Shown here: positions 24,101 through 36,100 of the stretch, piece after piece
Layout: each line of letters starts with the position of its first letter
Numbering within the stretch: the stretch's first letter is position 1
NCBI GenBank assembly: GCA_029204225.1
Contig: CM055095.1
Location: 21,071,348 to 21,135,347, forward strand
Reading direction: 5' to 3'
Length of the DNA stretch: 64,000 nucleotides
Source: Diphasiastrum complanatum
Lineage: Eukaryota; Streptophyta; Lycopodiopsida; Lycopodiales; Lycopodiaceae
The notes under the pieces: model-generated
The model's database searches: none
What the model was told of the DNA's origin: nothing
The model's input: only the letters and a program-made list of their open reading frames with translations
Position numbers and translations under genes: made by a program

Positions 24101-27100
24101 TTAAATTCCTCGCTCTTTCTTCACAAAGTTCTATCTGTGAGCATCAAAAGCAACATATTAGACTAAGAGATAATTTGCATACGCAGAAAGAGTTCAATTA
24201 TACTGAATCTGCTTACTCAAAAGACCTCACCACGCTTCCTAAAAACTCAAATAGGAAAAAATGCAGAAACACACTTGGGCGAGTCAGCCTTGCTGATGGG
24301 CTATATCCTTCAAAAGAAATATAAAACAGTAAGGCAATTCAGCATAAAAAAGGTAACTTTCAGCGATGCCAAAAAATATGCATTACTTGCAAGCCCCTAT
24401 AATCCCTTTGTAACAATGAATCCTAAGTTAGACTAGGTTCGATATTGTCAGCAACATTATTTTCTTCTGAATTTAATTTTCATAAAGCACACTAACTACT
24501 ACATATAAGTTCACATATACCTTTCTTGAAATATTTTATAGCTTAACTTTAACTTTCCTTCATGCTTGCAGCTTCAGTAGCTGAGTACAAATTCAGTTGC
24601 CCTACAAGAGCTTTGGAAAATGCTCAAAAGTCGTCACACATCTCGACAACATAATTGATTGGGAACGATACATAAATTACTCCATGGCAAGACAAGAGGC
24701 AAGGCAGACTAAAATATTTATTAAGCTACAGCGATACTAGGGTTCACCATCAAAGTGAAATGTTCTAAAAATTGTCCATGTTCGGTATACCTGCATATCC
24801 TGTACTCATATATGAAAGACCCAGCCCAATTTGATACCCCAAAAACCCTAGTAAGAAATAAGGAAAAGTCATTGGTGCTACTATGCATCCCTCAAATGGA
24901 TCCAATAGTAAACATTGAGTTTAACATAGAACATCTAGAATTGAAGATTTAAGCCCATCATAGTTACGTTCAAACGTTTGAAACACATTTCAAATGTTTC
25001 AAACAAAGTTTCAAACGTTTGAAATGTTGTTGACCTTTTTTAAGATTTTGACCAACCTCCATATGTTGATTTAGGAGTTGGGAGGTTAAATATGCTTGTT
25101 CAAGTGAGCATGTAAATTGAGCAAAAGCACTGAATCAACTATGATAAACAACAGTCACATTATTTTCTGCAAAAAACAAACATTGGAGTATTTTTCACAA
25201 TGGGAGAGGAGGAGCGGAACTTTCAACAAGGTCGCATAGAACTAGCGAAAGTTTAGGCCCTTAAATGGTCAATCAAGACCAAAATGGGGCCCTTTTTTCT
25301 TTTGTAATTCGAAGTATGTTTCAAACGCGTTTCAAGGTAGCTTTGAAGCCCATAAACTGCAAAATTACAAACATAAATGGTCTAGGCACAACTTACCATA
25401 ATGTTTGATATCTGTAGATCACCTAGTCAAACAAGTGATTCATTGTTAAGTGTCAAGTTTGTTTGTTTGAAATGCCAATTCAAGGCTAGTGAGAAATAAC
25501 TTCATAAAGCATAAATCTTCCTTCAAGGGCTACGTCTTCGAATTTTTCTTTTAAAAATCTGTGTATCACCTTTCCCTTGATAACATGCATATTGCTATCA
25601 CAACTCTGAAGGAATATTTTCATGAATAGAGTCCCTATGTTGCATCAGAACTACATTCCGGGACAAGTGCGTTCCAGAACGCTTCAACCGAAACCCTGGA
25701 AAAAAGGTTTTTTCTAACGTCACTTTCTAGTGAGCTTTTTAAGGTTGTAGAGAGAGCAATAGGAGGCCAAAATGCATGTGTGAGCACTCTATGTAGTGAT
25801 CTGAAATTAGACAGCAAACTGTCAGCAGTAGCAGGTTCTAACAGTAGTGAACAAATCTGAAATAAGTCTGAATTTGATCTTTCAACGACCGGAAATTACA
25901 GTGAACAACGACCTGTCGGCGACTTGCCTGTCGTTTCTAAGTTGTTTCCGTTTTGATCTGTTTCCTCTCAGCGATCTGACCGATGAATAAACAGTGATTC
26001 AGATCTATAAGCACGATCAGCACGATCAACACTGTAGTAGACAGCAAACAATCAGAATTTGTCAATAACAATCTGATTCCAGTTCAACAATCAACATGCA
26101 ACCAGCGATCCAACACGCAGCTACAGCCAGCGATCCACTCCTCCAATCCACTTCTTGCAACCTTGCAAAAGCAAACTCTCACTCTCACAAAAATTCTTGG
26201 ATCTTGACAGCTCCACGGTCACAAAGCTTGCTCTGATACTATGTAATTCGTTGAACATCGTGCAACTTATCCAAAATGAATGTACTTGTGTTTAAGTTCT
26301 TAGAGCGGTCATTGATGAGGCCTAAGTTATGTTGAGCTAAAATTGGTCACTCACTAGATCTTTATTACTCATAGCTAGATGGTAAAAAAATGCATGCAAA
26401 TGAATGGACGATGGAGATTTTTATACTCCTCAATGGATTAAGAGTGACTTTTGCATGCACCCAATTGGACACATCCACAGTTACCAACAAACATTCAAAA
26501 GCTTCAAACATTTGAGTTTGCTACACATTTGCAAGTTTACATGACGGTCATAATATTTGCTTGAAAAACAACCTAATTGTGCCCTAGGTTAGGATGGAAA
26601 ATTTTAGGTTAAGTTGGGAACACTAGAGTTAATAGCATAATAGGGGAACCTGAAGTTTGCAAGTTAATGAAAATGCACTTGATGGTGATTATGGACACAT
26701 CATGCATCCAATTTAACACATCTGTGATGAGTTAGTTAGAATTAATCTCCTCTTCATCAATGATAATTGAGCTACATCTCAAATTCGTGCACTTATTTTT
26801 CATCAACAAAATCACTCAAATTTGTGTGCCATTTGGTGGTTGTGAGTTCCATGTTACAAGAAGAATGACAGAATAATTGTTTTAAAAAAAGGCAAACAAC
26901 CGATTAAAACCTTTGTTGAACATACCGCAACAATGTCTGGTTTCACCTTATGAATTACCTGCAAAACCACACACAAGACTAAGTTGCATAGACTCATAAA
27001 CAAAGGTAGTAATCTCAACATTTGATTGCACAAATTATGATTTTAGATATCAAATTTTACACCCATGTAACTCCAAATAGACTATACCGCTTCCATAATA

Positions 27101-30100
27101 AATCCTTCATATTTGAGAAACAAGCAAGTGGTCTTACTACTTTTGAGCTAGAACAGGTGTAACAAAGCTACATAAAGAACCTAAAAGAGCATTTCTCATA
27201 AAAAATTTATAAGTCTTCCAACAGAAAATTGTTCAAGTATTTTCCTATTGCCCCCTAGTGTCAATTCTTTGATGTAGAAAGCACAGTTGATTATGGAATG
27301 TAGTTGAACTTTACATTATTAGGGCCTTATTTGGACCCCAAAATATATTAGTTGCACCGTACAACATAAGCCTTGGATTCTTGTTTTGTCAGATACTTTT
27401 CATCTCACTGCTAGGGTGAAGATTGCTTAATTATTTATGCTAAGGTGATGTGAGTACTAACTCTATTTGATAACTTTCAAGGAGTCAGACTGAGTAGAGT
27501 CTCTCTCAAAAATTTACAATTGATTATTTAGGAGCTCATTATAAAAAACCATATATGAGGATATATGTAATCTACTCAAGGATCACATTGTTAACGTTCA
27601 TATAGATTATAATCTCCATTGGAGAAATAATTATGCAATTCCTTGTCATCAATATTTCACAAGATAGTAATGTTAATAACTTGGTAATGGAGCACTTTCC
27701 AAAGCTAAGAAGAGTATTATCTTGCAAGAATAACATTGTTCTGGCAAAAAAGTAGTTTCCAACTTCCTGCCCATTTTTCTACATCATCTATAGCCAATTT
27801 GCAGTCCATCAACAAACCCAATCTGGAATCCATTCTAATGGATGGAGCTAGTATATCTGAGACATTTTAGCAACTTCTCTCTTTGATATGGTCACGACCT
27901 AAGCATACTATTGTTAGTTCCATCTAGATCCAAGTTCTATTGATCACAATGTGCCTTCTTCTCAAGCTAATAATCTTCCTTCGCGTCATGAGGGAGACAA
28001 GACATCTCCAATTACTAACTTCAAGGATAAGCTACAACTTTATAATTATTTCGAGCTAGAGATTAAAGCTAGCAATTACAACTAGCTTTGCCATTGGGAA
28101 GTTTTAAGCAAAATCTAAGGACATCCATAATTGATCCCATGTGGCTTACTTCACAAAAATATCTTCCAAAGTCTATAGCAAAGAGGTACATACATTAGTA
28201 GTTTATTGATTTACAAATGTTTCTGCTGGAGAGATTATTCCTATATATATTGGAGAGCCGAGCCTTGATTACAATATGATATAGCAACATTTTAGTTGCT
28301 CCCTCTCAAGTCTAAACTTGCTTCTATGTTAGAGCATGAGCAAGTGAATTCAAGGGTGCTTATGCATTTTATAAATCATCCACTCGGCCTACAATACTAT
28401 AGGGTAATTTTCATTACTTCCACTTACTTTGCTACGTCCTATATTAGTCAACCTCCCATTGCTTCTCGCCTGGCGTTTCTTCATGAATTTCTAGCTAAGA
28501 TAGCTAAGATCATGTCAAGGGACTTAATGTTCGCAAGTGTAAGAGCCTAGACCATTAAGCTCCTAATGCCATAGCCCGAGAGAACACACTAGAGACTTCA
28601 CATGCATGAGGCTAGTGATGGGGATGATTTTGAATTGTATGGTGAATTACTACTGAGCCTATGTTGTCTAGTTGGGAAAGTAAGACCATGACACATTCGT
28701 TTGTTAGTGCATATATCTAATATAGAGTTTATTACATTTCGATAGAGGTAGTACAACTTTTAATAGTAGCAAAGTCCTTTCAAATGTTCATGCTAGTCAT
28801 TTCGACGAGTCTTCCCCCTCGGATACACAGCCCATGCCAGTACCAGACAGGCATAGATATCAGTTGCGAGAGTCAGCTCGGGGCCCTGAGTTGTCTCCGG
28901 AGCATCCATCTAAGTTTGAGGCAGAGCATTGATTGTAGCTCTGTCATTTTATTTTCAGCAGTTTGATATCATGTTCCATGTTTGGCGACCAGATGGTCGA
29001 ACACTATATTCAGACCATTTTTCATATTATATTTAGTGTTGGATGTATTCTATTCACTGCACAATGTGTATTTGTCAATTTGTAATTGTGATGTTCTACT
29101 TGCAGTTTTACTTCAAATGGTGTGTGCGTGTTTTCAATTAGTTTTCACTACAGAGATTGAGAGCATATGCAGAACACAGAAATACAGCACCCCTGATAGC
29201 ATTTCATAATCACATATCCCATTCTTTAAAGTTAGCGGTTTCTAATTCAAAAATGTTCCATAGCTACTGCAAGGTATATAATACTAGATTGGTGATATGT
29301 TACTTCACTTCAAAGGTACAATATCATCTGTGGTGCAAATTATTTCATTCTCGAAAAGAAATCTCATTGAGTTTGGCACAACAATGTATTGTCGTTAAAC
29401 AAGATGGATAACAACAAACATTTCATGGCATCAATTCAAAGCTTCATTACCAGCTTATTTCTAGTAGTGATTTTCAAAGGAGCCTCTCTCAGGCTTACAT
29501 CCATTACCATCAGATCTATTCTTCATTGACGGTTGCCTTTGTCATTATGACGCTCCAATACTCTTTACTAACCATCTTTTAACAAATGCCCATTCTAAGT
29601 TCTCCCTTATAGACAATCATTTTGGTTTCCAAAAGTCCTTTTCCATTTGAAGTCCTACTTTAATTGACCTAGCATGTAAAAGGGCCTATCTCACGTTATC
29701 TGGTCATGTACTAATAAGAAATTCAAGAGAGAAGACATAGGAACTCTTACTACTTTGGCATACACCTCGCTAGCAATAATGGATAGGCATACCTACAGAC
29801 TTAATCAATTGGATTGCTTCAAAGACAAAGAGGATATGATGCTTGCAACCATTGTGAATGAGTTTTCTACTTAATCGTCACAAATTCCAACTCACTTTTT
29901 AGGGTCTTGTCACACCACAACATAAAAATCACATTTCAGCCCTCGTAGACTCTTCTCAAACTCTCTTCATTGGAGATATGATCTTCACATACATATAGAT
30001 GAAATCATGACTTCGTTCAGGTTGTCAACTTAGTACCATTTCATCAATTTATATATTAGAAGTGTTTTGTGAAAAGTTAATTTTTTATTATTTACAATAA

Positions 30101-33100
30101 CACAAGGTGGTGTAATCATCATTATTTAAGTGTACTTGGAATTTGTTTGGTAGATTAAATGTCAAGTATGCCTAAGACCCTCATGAACTGTAATATATGA
30201 AATTTAATCCTTCTAATGTGTAAATTGTAAATGGACGTGGAACATACAAACTAGATGCGTAGGGATGCATCTCAACATACCTTCACTCTCTCACATATCA
30301 TTTGGGTCGTTTCATTCTATTATAAATTATAATACAAGCTTTGTGTGTTCTCTCTCCTCTCTTCTCGCAAAGGTTGAATGCATTCTTGATGCTCTTCAAC
30401 ATGGTATCAAAGCAAGCTACAATCAATACATGTTGACTATAGAATTTTATAGTTAGATAGTATTAGTTCTTCTATTGATAGAGAACGAAAATTAGAAATG
30501 TTTATTAGATGAGAAAGAGTGAATTTTGAATGAGAGAGAGAGAGAGAGAGAGAGAGTTATTGCTTTGTAATCTTGCTAAAAATCACTCTTCCTTTTTGCA
30601 TGAATTTGGGTTCTAAATTGTGATGCCTACAAGCTGTAGGAAATCAAAGTGCCAAGTGTGATACAAATTCTAGATGGAGTTACTAGTCCTACTAGCACTC
30701 ACACAAAACCAAGCATAGAGAGAATTCAGATCATAGGAGAATTGAGCAATTGCTCTAGCTCATTGAATTGAATGGAATGATTGTAGTGGGGCACCAGCCT
30801 TCTTAAATAGTTTCTCTAATGAGTGAGAAAAGCTAATGAGCCTAAAGTAAATAGCAAAAGAGAAAAAGCTAATTGCTATAATTACTACCTATATTGGGTA
30901 AACACCCAAGATGAGTTTCTAAGTGATAAAAGCAAATCCTATTCTAGTAGTAGTGCCCCCACCTACATGCATAACTAAAAAACGAATTTATTATTAATAG
31001 TAATGACCCTAAAATATGACTTACTATAAATAGTAATGGCCCCTAAAAATAGCACGCAGGCATGGCCAAACTTTCATTAAGGGATGTCAAATAAACATTA
31101 ATTTCTAACACCAAGATCCTTCTAACATTCAATCTCCATATACAAGAAGAACAAGAAGAAGAAGAAGAGGAGGGAGAGGGTTAGGCGCCCTCAAGGAGAG
31201 AGAAAGTAGTAGCAATGCTTGAAAGGGAATGAATTACAAATGAACAATGAGTACATATAAATAGGCCTTCCAAGGGCCTAGACTCTTCCAAACTCTAAAT
31301 TCTAGAACCTTCCAAACCCACTACTAATTATAGGGCACTCCCAAAAATCAAGATAAGGTCCCTTAACATAATTAGACTTTACTTGGACCCACGAGTTACC
31401 ACTAGACCAAAATTGGGTCCAACTTAACTAAAACTATCTTAACATGGTCTAAATAATAAACCTAACCCATGGCTACACAAGTCTCGACCTTTTGGGTCAA
31501 AGTAACCTATGGGAAACTAACATTATCATTTATTATTTCTAACACCCTCCTTAAATGATAATGTAAAAAAAACATAACATGACATGAAGTAGAATGGAAA
31601 AATTGCAACAAAATGCAAAATGTTGCTTGCTATCCAAAACTTCATGTAGCCGAAATCTCAGCCCCAATCATGCCCGATGTAGAAGAGATGTAGAATACGA
31701 AGTGCGGTAGCATCAAGTCAAAGAGTAAAGACAAGCATGCTCCATCCAAAATAGGTAACTAAAAAACCAGCCACAAGCCGAAATATGGATTTGCAATCCA
31801 TCAATGGTTCCCAGATGATTCCATAAGTCTTGTTACCACAAGAAACATAAAGAAGAGTATGATACTCTTTTACCATCACATCCTCCCGAATCTTACTATC
31901 AATGATCTGCTCACCAACACTAGGTAAGGCAACACCGTCATCATAAGAAGTAAGCATCAAAACAGGAAAATCAGCATAAGGTACTGATTTTGGTGAGGCA
32001 TGTGTGTTTTCTCCAAGGTAAAAAGATGTTTTCTTATCCCGCAAATACTCGGACAGCCAACAAGAGACTGTAGCAAGCTGTCCAACAGCCACAAAATCAC
32101 CAACAGTTTGCTGTCCAAAGTGTTCCAAATGTGGACCTTGCTGTCCAAAAACCTTCCACAGGCCGTTCCCAATGCATAATAAGATGCTCACGATGTGACA
32201 TAGGCTGAAAATGATCAATAAACCATGGCTGAATATGTTGTCCACCATCTTCAAGAAAAAAACCAACAGTTTGCCACTTTGAACACCCAAAGAATCCAGC
32301 AACACGCCACTTTGAACCAATGTACTAATTGACATGATTTTTTCCCCTCCTCCATTAGTACAAAATGGCTTCAAAGAATGTTTGATTTCAGCCTTTTCCA
32401 AAACATAAACTTGAGAAGCTTGCTCATAAAGTTCTTCACTAATGCATCCATCATTTGCAACAAATGGCTCAAGAGAAGAAGAATGCTCTACCATACCAAC
32501 ATTCCGATGCAAACTTGTACTTGTAAAAAGACAATGATCAAACTTTGCATGCCTTTTTTGCTCTTCTACATTCAAAGAGGATGAAGTAGAGAGGAGAAAG
32601 CATGATGATGAATCCTTTATTTGGTATATCTTTAAAAGTGTTTCCCAAGCACTTTTAGAGCTCTTGCAAAATCTCAAATGATATAAGATAGATCTTGTTA
32701 CCGATAAAATCTTGATCATCACGTCGATGCCAAACCTCAGCTTGCAACTCCATGAAGAATAGTTGGTGCCATCCAACATATCTTTGCCCGAACAAGTACG
32801 AATTGCTCCCAAATCACTTGCCATAAGAACCAGCCAAGAAGATAAACTTTTTCAAACCGTAAATGTGCCCTAAAAGACACAAAAACCAGCAAGTATCAAA
32901 TTTGAAAAATCAGCACCGGAATGTGTCGAAACCACACATTAGATGGATGTAGGAACTCGCCCTCCTACAAGCCTTGTGTGCTGAAAATTTCACCCTGAAA
33001 TTGCATTACAAACTCAAAAAGCCAGCAAGCAAAGAATTAGGTTAGCCTCCAACAAAGCTTTTTCCGGAACCCTTCTTTCTTGCCAAAAAGTGTGAGCAAT

Positions 33101-36100
33101 ACACACACGGATAGGGCTGTTGCAAACACCCTACAAATGGTAATATGCTGTCCAATTTTCAGCCTCGGAATGTGATCGGATCATCACAAAAAAGTAGCGC
33201 CTTCTTCCACACCTGGAAACAAGCAAAAAGAAGCGGATCTTCACTTTGTAAAATCAACAAGGGTGCTGATTTTTCAGCCAAATCAGAAGATAAGAATTGC
33301 TTGTAGATGGGCGCCCTCCTGCAAAGGAGCAAATCTGACAAATAGGGCAGCAGCGGACCAACGGAAGTAGGATAAACCTACACGGATGTGGGCGACCTAA
33401 AAGCAGCCCCGAAGAAGATAATTAATGGCGCCTTCCTGCAACCTGAAAAATCAGCAAACAACCAACTGATTTTTGGGTGCCCAAAATCCCATTATCTCCT
33501 TTGATGTGTGGCGCCCTCCTGCAAAATGGAAAAGAGTCAAAATTGAACGGATCTTCACTCCAAAAAATCAGCAAAGGTGCTGAATTTTTGTGATCCCTAA
33601 GTGAAGACGATCTCTTTCGGTAGGGCGCCCTAAATCAAGCATAGAAGATCCATGGCTCTGATACCATGTAGGAAATCAAAGTGCCAAGATCCTTCTAACA
33701 TTCAATCTCCATATACAAGAAGAAGAAGAAGGAGAAGAAGAAGAGGAGGGAGAGGGTTAGGCGCCCTCAAGGAGAGAGAAAGTAGTAGCAATGCTTGAAA
33801 GGGAATGAATTACAATTGAACAATGAGTACATATAAATAGGCCTTCCAAGGGCCTAGACTCTTCCAAACTCACTCTAAGTTCTAGAACCTTCCAAACCCA
33901 CTACTAATTATAGGGCACTCCCAAAAGTCAAGATAGGGTCCCTTAACATAATTAGACTTTACTTGGACCCACGAGTTACCACTAGACCAAAATTGGGTCC
34001 AACTTAACTAAAACTATCTTAACATGGTCTGTATAATAAACCTAACCCATGGTTACACAAGCCTCGACCTTTTGGGTCAAAGTAACCTATGGGAAATTAA
34101 CATTATCATTTATTATTTCTAACACAAGCATGGAATGTGTAGCCAATTGAATTGAATTTATGACCCACATTTTCCCATGTAACTTGCACTAGATGAGCCC
34201 TACTTGCACAAAATTTGTAGCCCACATTTTTGGGGATGTGGTGCATAGAATGTATTTTGCCAGCCTTTTCTAAAATATGAAGAAAAGTGAAAACTCATTG
34301 CCCCAATGTTGCACTAAAATATGTGTGTGGAGGTTTTCTTGATTGAACCTGCTTGAAACAAGAAGAAGCAATAATATATCCATCAATGAGATTCCTTGAA
34401 AAAAAAAGTATGAAGATCGGCTGCTAATATCCTTGGAATGCATGCTCGAAACCTGCATTCTTGCAACAAACTCTTGATTAGGAGTCTATGTTGAAACACG
34501 TAGAAAGTGTTACGAGCTCGTAACCAGTGCCGAACCCTAGAGAACACAGATAGGTCAGATACCACAGTCAGGGTCGTGTCCAGCGTACATGACCAACAGG
34601 GCAAGACAGTGTGAGTAGTGTGCCCCAGCACGGTCCATAGCCATGGCGGGCCTAACACAGCCTAGGGACCCTGTCAGCAGGATAGGGCCCCCAGTTGGGT
34701 CCCGACGTGCAGTCGGCCACGTCAGTGCCACGTGGCCGACACTTGGCAGTAGCATGCTACCAGTCCTCACACTGGGCTAGAAGGGGCTTACTCTATATCA
34801 GGGAGTAGGCAAGGTTGGGTGGATCAGTTAGTGTTTGCCCTACTGTGGTGTTAGGATCTATTACACTGGTATCAGAGCCATCTCCATCCTAGGGAGTTTA
34901 GGATAGCAGTAGAGAAAGCTATCAGAAGATAGGAAGTGTTTCTCAGATTCTCAGAGAGGAATAGAGGAGGAGGATCGCTGTAGGAGCAGCCTTCAAACTT
35001 CTGATTTCCACTGAGAAATCACAGTAGCAAGGAGTCAGATTCCAAGTGTAGGTAACTCGCTGAAAAAACAGCTGTTTCTCACTGACTTCAGAGGATTCTT
35101 CGTAGTTTTCCCAGCGAAATTAGAGTAGGAAGAAGCCAGCACCTCCATCGCTGTACAGTCAGAGACCTACATCCGATTTCCAGGGAAAAAGTTACTGGTT
35201 TTCAGCGAGTTGGAAGCCAAAAAAGAGGAGCAGGGCCAGCGCTGCCAGTGCTTCTGAAAATCTGGTTTTTCAACAAGTTTTTGGGCCCCAACGTCAGAGA
35301 TTTGGAGCAAGAGGATTTCTACCAGATCAGCGAGTAGGAGACTTCTGAAATTTCAGAACTCAGAAGGGTTTTTGGACTTCAGATTTGCCTTTTTGTGGAC
35401 AAGTTGGATTGCAATCAGACCAGCGAGCTACTATCCTCAAAAAACCGGGAAATTTAGTACCGTTTTGAAGCCTCAAACTGGCATTTTTCGGAACAGCAGG
35501 TCTGAAATCTTGGGGAAAAGAGCTGAAAGGGTTCCTCTTCATAATCTCTTTGGAAGTACAGTCCTCAGAAACAGCTAAGTCATCTTTCCTTTCCCTTGTA
35601 CAGTTGTAAATTAGTCTTTTAGACTTTTTTCCTTCAGAAGTTAAGGTAGCTCTCTTTCAGTTTCGAAGATGACCACTCCTCAGGGACCTGATCAACCCCA
35701 GGAGAGAGGCTTCGACGAACTTGAAACAGAAGCCTTGGCTTACAGAAAAGGGAAGGAACCCATGGAAGTAGAAGAACAGGAACAGTTCGCCGAAGAACTC
35801 GACGAACTGGTTACCAAGGAGCAGTTCCTCCAATTGGTAACAGAAGTGGATGAACTGAAGCTGGCATTAGCCAATTTCAAGTCCAGTGTGGACGACTCGT
35901 TCGCTGAATTCAAAAACTTGATTTTGAGCTCCGCGAAAGGAAGCCTTCCCTCCACTTCTCAGTTATCCCCTTCTCCACTTCCATCAGTTTCGGGTGAGAC
36001 TTTACCGTCTCACCCCAGTGTTTTTAAAGATTTAAAGCCTCCTACTTTTAATGGGGAAGAGAAGGATAGAAATGCAGATATTCTACAAACCTTCCTCAGC

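Larger units (their letters stand above)
30635..34124 (-). mobile_element. Copia C: complete non-autonomous LTR retrotransposon
   Basis: The 5' LTR is 33667-34124 (458 bp, TGTAGGAAATC...TTTCTAACA). The primer site adjoins it at 33654-33666 (minus: TGGTATCAGAGCC). The 3' LTR is 30635-31544, split by a nested solo LTR, and a purine tract (minus: CATTTAAGGAGGG) adjoins it. The target duplication CAAGC is perfect at 30630-30634 and 34125-34129. The interior holds one gag-like ORF and no protease, integrase, RT or RNase H. Movement would need enzymes from a related element. LTR blocks and the gag start resemble copia B. It sits in TraB intron 1. Confidence 0.9.

Noticed and set aside
33654-33666. 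tRNA gene fragment (TGGTATCAGAGCC and similar at 9315, 19228, 34867)
   Set aside because: Each is a 12-13 base primer-binding site next to an LTR, without the rest of a tRNA.
34383-34770. Minus-strand ORFs in the gypsy LTRs (repeated at 40433-40730)
   Set aside because: The duplicated frames arise because the LTR is duplicated; they match no known product.
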